From Neobacillus sp. OS1-2 (lineage in GTDB: Bacteria; Bacillota; Bacilli; Bacillales; Cytobacillaceae): DNA of 64,000 nt. Both the position numbers and the translations under genes were made by a program. Location: NCBI RefSeq assembly GCF_030915505.1, contig NZ_CP133265.1, positions 4,430,001-4,494,000 on the forward strand, given 5' to 3'. The notes below the pieces were generated by a model. The model searched no databases and had not been told where the DNA came from. It was given only the letters and a program-made list of their open reading frames with translations. Below, one piece after another: positions 36,957 through 45,547 of this stretch. The stretch's first letter is position 1; each line of letters opens with the position of its first letter.

Positions 36957-37409
36957 ATGGCCGATTTTGAAAGCGGCACGGCCCAGAAGCTTTTACAATC
37001 CTTTATGCAATTAAAAAAAACGGGGTGGCATAACAAGAAAATTGCCGGCTTTAATCCGAGTGAATTCAGGGTGCTTGCAACCATTCAACGTTTTGCTAAT
37101 GACAAAAATAGCGAAATGAAAGTTTCTGAAATTAGTCAGCTTTTGGAGGTTACCCCGCCAACTATTACCCAAATCGTTAACATCCTTGAAAAAGACAGCT
37201 TAGTTGAACGGACAGTTGATCCAGATGACAGAAGAGCTGTAAAAATTACACTGACTCCGGCAGGGATGGAAGCAACTAAAAATGCCAGAAAAGCATTTGG
37301 TGAAACCTTTTTGGGATTAATTGATTATTTAGGAGAAGAAGAAAGTGTACAACTGGCAGAATTGCTTACCAAAGTTCATGATTATTTTACCCGAGTAAGT
37401 AATCAATAG
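36957..37409 (+). CDS. MarR-family transcriptional regulator
   Basis: 150 residues. Winged helix with FNPSEFRVLATIQRF, KVSEISQLLEVTPPTITQIV (recognition helix) and LVERTVDPDDRRAVKITLT (wing, the MarR hallmark DxRD/DDRR). It probably represses itself and the two exporter genes downstream, responding to an unknown ligand. The ATG at 36957 lies 4-5 bases after GAGGTGATG; upstream starts overlap that site. The exporter begins 107 bases downstream. Confidence 0.9.
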   Translation: MADFESGTAQKLLQSFMQLKKTGWHNKKIAGFNPSEFRVLATIQRFANDKNSEMKVSEISQLLEVTPPTITQIVNILEKDSLVERTVDPDDRRAVKITLTPAGMEATKNARKAFGETFLGLIDYLGEEESVQLAELLTKVHDYFTRVSNQ

Positions 37410-37516
37410 CTTTCGGAAACAAATAGGTAAAGCAATGGAACATGATTGTTCATATTCAGTTCACAAATTTAGTATATGGTATGCTCAGAAACCAATAAAA
37501 ATGGAGTTGAAGCAAC

Positions 37517-39244
37517 TTGATCAAATTGACCAGATTTTTAAAACCATTTCAAATACCCATTTACTTTGTTCTGGTACTTGTTCTTCTTCAGTCAATGGCT
37601 GAACTGTACTTACCAACCTTAATGGCTGATATAGTCGATAAGGGAGTAGTAACAGGTGATACGAATTATATTTGGAAAATCGGCGGCCTTATGCTGCTTG
37701 TTGCGGCTGGGGGAATGATTTGCTCCATCATTGCCAGCTTCTATTCGGCAAAGGCAGGAGCCGGTTTTGGTAAGGTACTGCGAAGCGAAATCTTTTCACA
37801 TGTCGGGAACTTCTCTCTTCATGAGTTTGATAAACTGGGAACAGCATCACTGATTACGAGAACAACAAACGATATTACCCAGATCCAGCAAGTACTCATC
37901 ATGATGCTCCGGATGATGGTAATGGCACCGATGATGTGTATTGGCGGGATTATTATGGCTTTATCGAAAGATACAAAGTTGACCCTGGTCCTGGCAGTGT
38001 CCTTACCTGTTCTGGTCATAACAATCGTGGTGATTGCCAGAAAGGGAATGCCATTATTTAAAGCCATGCAAGTAAAACTCGATAAACTTAATCGGGTATT
38101 AAGAGAAAACCTAACAGGCATTCGTGTTATCCGTTCCTTTAACAGGGTGACCCATGAGAAAAAACGGTTTGATGAAGCAAACTGGGATCTTACACAAACA
38201 GCGATAAAGGTCAATAAACTCATGGCTGCGATGATGCCGATCATGATGATTGTCCTCAACCTTACCACCGTGGCGATTATTTGGTTTGGCGGGATTAGGA
38301 TTAGTAATGGTCATATGGAAGTTGGTGACATGATGGCATTTATTCAATATGCGATGCAAATCATGTTCTCATTTGTGATGTTATCTATGATGTTTGTGAT
38401 GATTCCAAGAGCATCCGTTTCAGCGGTTAGGATAAACGAAGTGTTTGAAACAAATGCTGATATTCAAGATCCTGCCTTACCCGCACCCGTTAAGGTGCAA
38501 AAGGGTCAGGTAGAATTTCGAAATGTCACCTTCAGTTACCCCGGTGCAGAAATGCCAGCGATTTCAGACATTTCTTTTAAAATGAACCCGGGGGAAGTAA
38601 CAGCCATTATTGGCGGAACCGGTTCAGGTAAATCAACGCTGATCAATTTGATTCCGCGCTTTTATGATGTGGATAGTGGAGAAGTACTAGTAGATGGTAT
38701 TGATGTTCGCGAGATAACCCAGGAAAGCCTCCGGGAAAAAGTGGGCTTTGTGCCGCAGCAAGCGGTTCTTTTTACCGGTACCATTTCAGAAAATATTCGT
38801 TATGGTAAAGAAGCAGCTACAGATGAAGAAGTACAACAGGCTGCCGAAACGGCTCAAGCAACAGAGTTTATCTCGGAAATGCCCGATGGATTCCAGTCTG
38901 TGATTGCTCAAGGGGGAACAAATGTTTCAGGCGGGCAAAAACAGCGCTTGTCGATTGCCCGAGCCCTTGTAAGAAAACCGGAAATCTATATTTTTGATGA
39001 TAGTTTTTCAGCACTGGATTTTAAAACAGATGCCAAACTCCGTGCAGCCTTAAAAGCAGAAACGGCTTCTTCAACCATGCTCATCGTTGCTCAGCGAGTT
39101 AGCACGATTATGGATGCCGACCAAATTATTGTTTTAGAAAATGGGGAAATCGCCGGAATCGGCAACCATCAAGAGTTAATGGAAACAAGTAAGGTTTACC
39201 GTGAAATTGTCATGTCGCAGTTGTCAGAGGAGGAAATCGCATGA
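37517..39244 (+). CDS. ABC exporter half-transporter, subunit 1 (degenerate ATPase site)
   Basis: 575 residues: six-helix ABC type-1 membrane domain (~1-310) and ATPase domain. Walker A GGTGSGKST (~residue 366), Q-loop VPQQAVLFTGT, canonical signature VSGGQKQR, but Walker B is IYIFDDSFSALD: Asp replaces the catalytic Glu, and the usual switch His lies in VAQRVST (Gln-Arg instead of His-Arg). This is the degenerate half of a heterodimeric exporter (BmrC/LmrC/TM287 type). Starts with TTG behind ATGGAG. Its stop overlaps the next ATG by 4 bases. Confidence 0.9.
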   Translation: MIKLTRFLKPFQIPIYFVLVLVLLQSMAELYLPTLMADIVDKGVVTGDTNYIWKIGGLMLLVAAGGMICSIIASFYSAKAGAGFGKVLRSEIFSHVGNFSLHEFDKLGTASLITRTTNDITQIQQVLIMMLRMMVMAPMMCIGGIIMALSKDTKLTLVLAVSLPVLVITIVVIARKGMPLFKAMQVKLDKLNRVLRENLTGIRVIRSFNRVTHEKKRFDEANWDLTQTAIKVNKLMAAMMPIMMIVLNLTTVAIIWFGGIRISNGHMEVGDMMAFIQYAMQIMFSFVMLSMMFVMIPRASVSAVRINEVFETNADIQDPALPAPVKVQKGQVEFRNVTFSYPGAEMPAISDISFKMNPGEVTAIIGGTGSGKSTLINLIPRFYDVDSGEVLVDGIDVREITQESLREKVGFVPQQAVLFTGTISENIRYGKEAATDEEVQQAAETAQATEFISEMPDGFQSVIAQGGTNVSGGQKQRLSIARALVRKPEIYIFDDSFSALDFKTDAKLRAALKAETASSTMLIVAQRVSTIMDADQIIVLENGEIAGIGNHQELMETSKVYREIVMSQLSEEEIA

Positions 39245-41118
39245 GCAAGGATTCCAAGCATCAGGGACCAGGAAGAGGACCAGGGGGCGGTGGATTCGGC
39301 CCAATGGGCATGGGCATGGCTCCCCAGAAAGCAAAGAACTTCAAAGGAACGTTAAAACGGCTCATCACCTACTTAAAGCCGTATAAAATACAACTGTTTG
39401 CCGTTTTAATTACAGCCATTATCAGTACCGTTTTTTCAATAGTCAGCCCAAAAATTATGGGGAAAGCAACGACCAAGATGTTTGAAGGCTTAATGGCGAA
39501 ATTACGAGGAGTTCCAGGAGCAAAAATAGATTTTGACTACATTGGTCAAATTATTCTGTTGCTAATAGGACTTTATATTGTAAGTGCGATCTTTGCCTAT
39601 ATTCAACAATATATCATGGCGGGGGTTGCTCAAAAAACAGTTTATCATCTTCGTAAAGAGGTAGAAGAGAAACTCAACAAGCTTCCCTTAAAGTATTTCG
39701 ACTCACGGACACATGGTGAAATTCTAAGTCGGGCTGTCAATGACGTCGATAATATCAGTACAACCTTACAGCAAAGCTTAACACAACTTATCACTTCGGT
39801 CGTTACATTACTCGGGGTTATTGTCATGATGCTTTCGATCAGTCCGTTAATGACATTGATTGTAGTACTGACAATCCCACTAAGTTTTGTGGCGATAATG
39901 AAGATTGCTAAAAAGTCACAGACCTACTTTAAAGGGCAGCAAAAATCTCTTGGTGAGCTTAATGGGCATGTAGAAGAGATGTATACAGGACATAAAGTCA
40001 TCAAAGTGTTTGGACGTGAACAGCAATCCATTGAAAAATTTGAAGAAACCAATAAGGACTTGTACCAATCAGGTTGGAAAGCGCAATTTATGTCTGGCAT
40101 GATTATGCCATTAATGTCATTTATCAATAATATTGGTTATGTGCTTGTGTCAGTAGTTGGCGGCCTATTGGTAACGAAAAAGGCCATTGAAATAGGGGAT
40201 ATCCAAGCATTTATTCAATATGCACGACAATTTTCTCAACCAATTACTCAAACTGCCAATATTGCGAACATTATCCAGTCAACGATTGCAAGCGCTGAGC
40301 GTGTATTTGAAATTTTAGATGAAACAGAAGAGGTGCCTGAAGCGGTCGCACCGAAAGACATTATCGCTCCTAAAGGGGAGGTTTCCTTTGAACATGTTTC
40401 ATTCAGTTATAAGGAAAATGAACCATTAATTGAGGATATGAATATTGAGGTGAAGCCAGGGCAACGGGTTGCGATCGTCGGACCGACCGGTGCTGGTAAA
40501 ACCACACTCATCAATTTATTAATGCGTTTCTATGAACTTAATTCTGGAAAAATCCTAATTGACGGTATCGATACTCGTGAATTTAAAAGAGAGAAACTGC
40601 GTAGTTTATTCGGAATGGTGCTTCAAGATACATGGCTTTTCAATAGTTCCATTCGTGATAATATTGCATACGGAAGAGAGGGAGCAACAGAAGCAGCAAT
40701 TGTGGAAGCAGCGCGGGCAGCTAATGCTGATCACTTTATTCGAACGCTCCCCGAAGGCTACGATACAATTTTAAATGAAGAAGCATCAAATATTTCACAA
40801 GGTCAAAAGCAATTAATAACAATTGCACGGGCGATCCTGGCTAATCCTTCCATCTTAATTCTGGATGAAGCAACCAGCAGTGTCGATACCAGAACCGAAG
40901 TTCAAATTCAAAAAGCAATGGATCATTTAATGAAAGGGCGCACAAGTTTCGTTATTGCCCACCGGCTATCAACGATACGTGACGCTGATCTCATTCTAGT
41001 AATGAATCATGGAACAGTAATTGAGAAAGGAACCCATAAGGAATTACTAGAAAAGGGTGACTTTTATGCTGAGTTGTATAATAGCCAATTTACCTTTAAT
41101 CAGAAAACTGCAGGATAA
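39241..41118 (+). CDS. ABC exporter half-transporter, subunit 2 (catalytic Walker B)
   Basis: 625 residues. A Gly/Pro/Met-rich N-terminal extension (residues 4-30) precedes the six-helix domain. Walker A GPTGAGKTT (~414), Walker B LILDEATSSVD with catalytic Glu, switch His in IAHRLST; but the signature reads ISQGQ instead of LSGGQ. Paired with subunit 1 this gives one complete and one degenerate ATP site, as in BmrCD/TM287-288 multidrug exporters. Substrate unknown; MarR control suggests drug or toxic lipid export. Strong terminator after. Confidence 0.92.
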   Translation: MSKDSKHQGPGRGPGGGGFGPMGMGMAPQKAKNFKGTLKRLITYLKPYKIQLFAVLITAIISTVFSIVSPKIMGKATTKMFEGLMAKLRGVPGAKIDFDYIGQIILLLIGLYIVSAIFAYIQQYIMAGVAQKTVYHLRKEVEEKLNKLPLKYFDSRTHGEILSRAVNDVDNISTTLQQSLTQLITSVVTLLGVIVMMLSISPLMTLIVVLTIPLSFVAIMKIAKKSQTYFKGQQKSLGELNGHVEEMYTGHKVIKVFGREQQSIEKFEETNKDLYQSGWKAQFMSGMIMPLMSFINNIGYVLVSVVGGLLVTKKAIEIGDIQAFIQYARQFSQPITQTANIANIIQSTIASAERVFEILDETEEVPEAVAPKDIIAPKGEVSFEHVSFSYKENEPLIEDMNIEVKPGQRVAIVGPTGAGKTTLINLLMRFYELNSGKILIDGIDTREFKREKLRSLFGMVLQDTWLFNSSIRDNIAYGREGATEAAIVEAARAANADHFIRTLPEGYDTILNEEASNISQGQKQLITIARAILANPSILILDEATSSVDTRTEVQIQKAMDHLMKGRTSFVIAHRLSTIRDADLILVMNHGTVIEKGTHKELLEKGDFYAELYNSQFTFNQKTAG

Positions 41119-41163
41119 AAAAAGGCATTTAGAGAGTTTATAAACTTTCTAAATGCCTTTTTA
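41119..41163 (+). terminator. Terminator of the ABC exporter operon
   Basis: Near-perfect 22-bp dyad centred at 41140/41141 (AAAAAGGCATTTAGA and complement) ending in TTTTTAT. Confidence 0.93.
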
Positions 41164-41251
41164 TATAACTTTTAAGTATGTTACTCGTATATAATGATAG
41201 TATTGGGAATGTTTGTCTTTTGTAATCAATTGTTGGAAGGAGTTGAAGGTG

Positions 41252-41674
41252 ATGAGATTTTACTCTAAAAAGGGAATTATCACAGGCGTTCTATTATGGG
41301 GGGCAATTGCCTTTTTAATCGGCTCTTTTTTATTCCTACCTGGCGGACCAGAAGGGAAGGGGGAGGTCATCACTGCGGTCCTGGTATGTGGATTTACTAG
41401 TGCATTTATTCTTTGGTGCTGGTTCGGAACCTATTATGAAATAAATGGGAAGCAATTAATGATTGTTGGAGGGCCGTTTCGTTGGAAAATTGACATCATG
41501 ACGATAATAAGTATCAGAAAAACGCGGAATCCGTTATCGAGTCCAGCATTGTCATTGAACCGTCTAGAAATACGATATGGAAAATGGAATACGATTTTGA
41601 TTTCACCAAAAAACGTGGACCAATTTTGCGAGAATTTAAGAAAAGTTAATTCAAAAATTGATATAAATCTTTAA
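41252..41674 (+). CDS. Membrane protein with C-terminal bacterial PH-like domain
   Basis: 140 residues. Two membrane helices (~residues 10-28 and 45-66), then a PH-like beta domain: YYEINGKQLMIVGGPFRWKIDI, IISIRKTRNPLSSPALSLNR, LEIRYGKWNTILISP. This layout fits the small PH-domain proteins of Firmicutes with unknown function. The ATG at 41252 is preferred after GAAGGAG; the longer frame start lacks a site. No clear partner. Confidence 0.78.
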   Translation: MRFYSKKGIITGVLLWGAIAFLIGSFLFLPGGPEGKGEVITAVLVCGFTSAFILWCWFGTYYEINGKQLMIVGGPFRWKIDIMTIISIRKTRNPLSSPALSLNRLEIRYGKWNTILISPKNVDQFCENLRKVNSKIDINL

Positions 41675-41684
41675 ATTTCATTCC

Positions 41685-41797
<113 letters not shown>

Positions 41798-41801
41798 ATT
41801 T

Positions 41802-42890
41802 TTATTCCAATTGTTCTTTTGGCATATCCATCTTATCAACCGCAATTTTTAGATCGTCATTCTTAATATGGGTGTATATCATCGTCGTTTGTATCGAGGA
41901 ATGGCCTAACTGGCGCCGTAATTTCGGTACATCATTGATTTCCGCATGGTATCTGGTAGCGAACGAGTGTCTCAATTTATGCACTGATAAGGATGGTTTA
42001 CCAAATGCAGTTGCATATTTTTCAATCAGATATTCTATGGCTCGGGCTTTTAATCTTTGTGATTTTACTTTCGGACCGGTCGGGCCACCAACAAATAATG
42101 CCTTTTCATTTTTATCAACTTTGTATTTGGCCGTTCTTACAGCTAAATATTCCTGCAAATCCGCCATGGCCACCTGGCTAAAATAAACAAATTGTTCTTT
42201 ATTTCCTTTACGGATTACGCGGACACAATACTTGCTAAAGTCAATATCGCCTAAATCAATTCCCACCAACTCCGAAAGGCGGAGGCCCGATCCTAGGATT
42301 AACGATACAATGGCGGTATCACGTTCTCTATTTAATTGATAAAAGTTATATAACCGCTGGTTTTCTTTGTTTACTTCACCATAATCATTGGCAATAAACA
42401 GGCGAAATTTCTCGTATTCATCACCGAGCAGAATTTTTCCTTCCATTTTCGTAGCTTTTGTTTCCATACTATCTTTGACTTCATTAAATTCAATTTTCGC
42501 CATTACATTCCGATTGATATATGGCTTTAAATCAGGAGTTTCCGCAATATTTTGCAGATAATTAAACAGTGATTTTAACGCAGATAACTTCCGATTCACA
42601 GTTAGTTCCTTATTATTTAATTGATAATGTAGATAGTTTAAGAAGTTTTCAACCTCTAAAACCGTCATTGTCTCCAACCGTTCCAATGGAATGTCCTTGA
42701 TGCTGCCGTTCCATAACTGTTCACTAATCATCCAATTGAAGAAAATTTTATAATCATGGCAGTAATTGAATAATGAAGCCGTGGAAAGTTTTCGTAGTTT
42801 ATGATTGATGTATTCATCCACATACCAAGGCAATTCCTCAAGTATGGTTTGCAACTTTTTAAAATTAGATTGTTTTTCCTGATTTACCAT
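41802..42890 (-). CDS. xerS: Tyrosine recombinase, XerS-like
   Basis: 362 residues. SAM-like N-terminal domain (residues ~20-130) and phage-integrase catalytic domain with Arg in GSGLRLSELVG, Lys in IRKGNKEQ, HKLR (His-x-x-Arg), LGHSSI (His) and nucleophilic Tyr in MIYTHI. Length and an unusually long insert between the domains match XerS of streptococci rather than XerC/XerD. XerS resolves chromosome dimers at a single dif-like site; in a Bacillus this may be an extra recombinase. Tandem ATGs (42893, 42890) follow GAGGTG. No other phage or transposon genes lie nearby. Confidence 0.82.
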   Translation of the reverse strand: MVNQEKQSNFKKLQTILEELPWYVDEYINHKLRKLSTASLFNYCHDYKIFFNWMISEQLWNGSIKDIPLERLETMTVLEVENFLNYLHYQLNNKELTVNRKLSALKSLFNYLQNIAETPDLKPYINRNVMAKIEFNEVKDSMETKATKMEGKILLGDEYEKFRLFIANDYGEVNKENQRLYNFYQLNRERDTAIVSLILGSGLRLSELVGIDLGDIDFSKYCVRVIRKGNKEQFVYFSQVAMADLQEYLAVRTAKYKVDKNEKALFVGGPTGPKVKSQRLKARAIEYLIEKYATAFGKPSLSVHKLRHSFATRYHAEINDVPKLRRQLGHSSIQTTMIYTHIKNDDLKIAVDKMDMPKEQLE

Positions 42891-42907
42891 CATAACACCT
42901 CACTTCT

Positions 42908-42936
42908 ATATTATCCCATCAGCTTAATTGCGTCAA
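42908..42936 (-). promoter_or_regulatory. Promoter of the xerS-like gene
   Basis: Minus strand TTGACG (42936-42931), 17-bp spacer, TAATAT (42913-42908), 18 bases upstream of the start. Confidence 0.8.
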
Positions 42937-42970
42937 ATTTATATTTTACGCAATTAAGTTTTTTCCGAAA
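42923..42970. promoter_or_regulatory. 11-bp inverted repeat over the xerS -35, with an adjacent dif-like half-site
   Basis: CTTAATTGCGT (42923-42933) and ACGCAATTAAG (42948-42958) are perfect complements 14 bases apart, and one arm covers the -35 element. Directly beside it TTTTTTCCGAAA (42959-42970) resembles the left part of the streptococcal dif site (TTTTTCCGAAAA), which also lies upstream of xerS. It could be an operator, a recombination site or both. Confidence 0.4.
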
Positions 42971-43077
42971 GTTTACCCCTAAATTCTCTCCCCTTATTAA
43001 TAAATTTAAAAATTTCATGAAATCCTCCTTTTGTTGTTTATGGTATGATGAATACAGAAAATTTTAGGAGTGAAATC

Positions 43078-43341
43078 ATGAGTGTACATAAAGATTTAAT
43101 TAACCACGCAGCGAATCAGAATAAAACATACCAGGAATTTCAGGCTCTGGATCAACTACGTGAAAACTACATTGAAGAAGCCATAGGTTTATGTGAACAA
43201 GGTCTTCCCTATACTACTGATAAAATTAATGAGGTAACAAATAGGATGAATAAAATAAACCTGCGATTTGTTCCGACAAGGAAAAACGTTACGGTTGAAA
43301 TGGTTCAAGAATATGTAAAATCACTAACAAAACAACAATAA
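43078..43341 (+). CDS. DUF2533 family protein (YpbS-like)
   Basis: 87 residues: MSVHKDLINHAANQNKTYQE, LDQLRENYIEEAIGLCEQG, INEVTNRMNKI and PTRKNVTVEMVQEYVKSL match the small YpbS/DUF2533 family of Bacillus, function unknown. The ATG at 43078 follows TTAGGAGTGAAATC. The next gene starts directly at its stop. Confidence 0.8.
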   Translation: MSVHKDLINHAANQNKTYQEFQALDQLRENYIEEAIGLCEQGLPYTTDKINEVTNRMNKINLRFVPTRKNVTVEMVQEYVKSLTKQQ

Positions 43342-44031
43342 ATGGTGGTGGCGGCGTTGATTTCCTTAACGAAAAGAAGACGGGAGTTTCTTGACCAGAT
43401 TTGGCAGCAATATCAAACTACCAATCTTCCTGTTCATTATTCTGACGTGGCTGAGGCGATTGGTGTGAGCAAATGGACTGCATATGATGTTTTGAAAACT
43501 TTAGAAAGCCAGGGTCTTTTAAAAAGAACCTATGCTGTAAACGAAAATGAAACGGGAAGATCCACTGTGGTCTTCTCTCCTACAAGCATGGCAGATCTCC
43601 TATTTCAAAAAGAGAGAAGAGAAATTTCCAATCCAGATGAATGGGAAATAATTCTTAACCGCGTAAGGGTTCTAATGGCACAACAACAAAATCTCCCGTT
43701 GATGGACGCAATTAAACATATCTTAGAACTAATGAAAAATGTCGAGGTTAAACTAGAATTCTGTACCTACTTCCTTTGTGTTCTCCTCTTATTCTTGAAT
43801 AGCCTTGGAAATCCTATTAAGGACTTAACTGTGAATATGGTGAATGCATCTGAAGAATCACACATACAGCTTTCTGTATTTGTAGGGGCTGTTGTCGGTA
43901 TGATCATCCAGTCTGTCGGTGACGAAATTAGCCCTGAAATGATTATAATAGTCCAACAGTTTTTTAATAACGCTAACCAGCTTCATTCTACAGAAATAGA
44001 CTTATTAATCTCATTTATTAAGCAAAGTTAA
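43342..44031 (+). CDS. Winged-helix transcriptional regulator of unknown target
   Basis: 229 residues. The N-terminal ~75 residues are a winged HTH (RREFLDQIWQQYQ, VHYSDVAEAIGVSKWTAYDV, LESQGLLKRTYAV, STVVFSP), resembling the MarR/IclR-like fold. The remaining ~150 residues are helical with a hydrophobic stretch (FCTYFLCVLLLFLNSLG) that may be a ligand or dimer domain. The ATG immediately follows the previous stop; a TTG at 43357 behind GGTGGTGG is an alternative. It may control the dehydrogenase operon downstream; that is inference from position. Confidence 0.7.
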   Translation: MVVAALISLTKRRREFLDQIWQQYQTTNLPVHYSDVAEAIGVSKWTAYDVLKTLESQGLLKRTYAVNENETGRSTVVFSPTSMADLLFQKERREISNPDEWEIILNRVRVLMAQQQNLPLMDAIKHILELMKNVEVKLEFCTYFLCVLLLFLNSLGNPIKDLTVNMVNASEESHIQLSVFVGAVVGMIIQSVGDEISPEMIIIVQQFFNNANQLHSTEIDLLISFIKQS

Positions 44032-44189
44032 TTTTTTCCCCTCCCCCCTTCTCTTCATTCTTTTGTCAGCTCAATTTATGGGTTGGCTTTTTATTTGATT
44101 AGCGTAGGATCACCAAAGCATATTTTCATTATCATTTTCATAGGATAACTTATGTTTTCAGAATATTAATTATATTCATAATATTATTC

Positions 44190-44245
44190 TTGACATTTTT
44201 TAAATAGATACGTTAAATAAATAATATACGTATTTAGTTTTTTTC
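44190..44245 (+). promoter_or_regulatory. Putative promoter region of the alcohol/aldehyde dehydrogenase operon
   Basis: TTGACA (44190-44195), 17-bp spacer, TTAAAT (44213-44218). An ATACGT / ACGTAT inverted repeat (starting at 44209 and ending near 44234) overlaps the -10 region and could be an operator. The rest of the 283-base gap is very AT-rich without other features. Confidence 0.45.
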
Positions 44246-44314
44246 TCCTCTTTTTGGGTCTTTTGGGTATCTTGAAGGCTACATTCAACTTTTCAAAGAA
44301 AGGTAGGTTATAGT

Positions 44315-45514
44315 ATGTATAAAGTTTATTGCAGGTCATTTCAAGGAGTGATGAAAGTTGCCTCCTCCTTCATGCCTTGGCGGGAACCGCAACTGCTAGA
44401 GGGAGAAAATAGTTTAAAAGAATTACCGCAACTGATTAAACAGAATAAAATTGAAAGTGTGTTAATTGTCACCGACCAAGGAATCGTAGCTGTTGGACTA
44501 ATGGACGAATTCCTGAATAACCTTCGAACTGAAGGAATCAAATTCGTTATTTACGATAAAACGGTACCTAACCCAACAATCGATAATATTGAGGAAGCAT
44601 TTCAAATGTATACCTCCAACCATTGCAAGGGGATTGTTGCATTTGGCGGTGGATCGCCAATGGATTGTGCCAAAGGGGTTGGTGCACGTGCAGCAAGACC
44701 GAAAAAGAATATTCGCAAAATGAAGGGTGTATTAAAGGTTTTGAAAAAAATGCCTCCCCTATTTGCCATTCCCACCACAGCTGGCACTGGCAGTGAAGCA
44801 ACTCTTGCTGCCGTAGTTTCCAATAGCGAGACACACGAAAAATATGCCATAATGGATACAGCACTCATTCCGCATTATGCTGTCCTTGATCCCTTACTAA
44901 TTATTAATCTTCCGAAACATATTACGGCAGCAACTGGAATTGACGCTCTAACGCATGCTGTCGAAGCCTATATCGGCAAAAGTAACACAAAGGAAACCAC
45001 AAAATACAGTGTAGATGCAGTAAAATTAATCTTTGAAAATCTTTATGAATCCTATACAAATGGGACCAACATACAGGCACGTAAGAATATGCAAAAAGCG
45101 GCCTATTGGGCTGGTATGGCATTCACACGTGCATATGTTGGGTATGTCCACGCAATCGCCCATACGTTGGGTGGTTTTTATTCGGTTCCCCATGGGCTAG
45201 CAAATGCAATCATCCTCCCTTATGTCCTTGAGTATTACGGTGAATCCGTCCATAAACCTTTAGCCGAGCTGGCTGAAGTCGTTGGGATTGGTAAACACAA
45301 TGATAGTGTGAGAGAAAAGGCAGGAAACTTTATTGAGGCTATAAAAAAGCTAAACGAAAAGATGGAGATTCCTAAAAAGGTTAGTGGAATTGTCGACAGC
45401 GATATTCCGTTAATGGTTGAACGGGCGTTAAAGGAAGCCAATCCCCTCTACCCAGTACCAAGGATTCTCAATAAAGAAGATCTATTCAATCTTTACCAAC
45501 TGATAAAGGAATAA
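44315..45514 (+). CDS. Iron-containing (group III) alcohol dehydrogenase
   Basis: 399 residues. NAD loop GGGSPMDCAKG, then IPTTAGTGSEAT, and the metal-binding ATGIDALTHAVEAYIG, AHTLGGFYSVPHGLANA segment with the conserved His and Asp ligands. Oxidises an alcohol to an aldehyde; substrate unknown. An alternative ATG at 44351 follows AAGGAG very closely. Directly upstream of an aldehyde dehydrogenase, so the pair can take an alcohol to its acid. Confidence 0.92.
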   Translation: MYKVYCRSFQGVMKVASSFMPWREPQLLEGENSLKELPQLIKQNKIESVLIVTDQGIVAVGLMDEFLNNLRTEGIKFVIYDKTVPNPTIDNIEEAFQMYTSNHCKGIVAFGGGSPMDCAKGVGARAARPKKNIRKMKGVLKVLKKMPPLFAIPTTAGTGSEATLAAVVSNSETHEKYAIMDTALIPHYAVLDPLLIINLPKHITAATGIDALTHAVEAYIGKSNTKETTKYSVDAVKLIFENLYESYTNGTNIQARKNMQKAAYWAGMAFTRAYVGYVHAIAHTLGGFYSVPHGLANAIILPYVLEYYGESVHKPLAELAEVVGIGKHNDSVREKAGNFIEAIKKLNEKMEIPKKVSGIVDSDIPLMVERALKEANPLYPVPRILNKEDLFNLYQLIKE

Positions 45515-45547
45515 GTGATTGATTTAGGTAAAAAGGCGGCTGATCAA

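Noticed and set aside
41872..42186. Plus-strand 104-residue frame inside the recombinase gene
   Set aside because: Antisense shadow without ribosome site; the minus strand encodes all catalytic recombinase residues.
41802..42893. Prophage or integrative element marked by the tyrosine recombinase
   Set aside because: No other phage, conjugation or transposase genes nearby, no tRNA target, and no flanking direct repeat; XerS-like features fit better.
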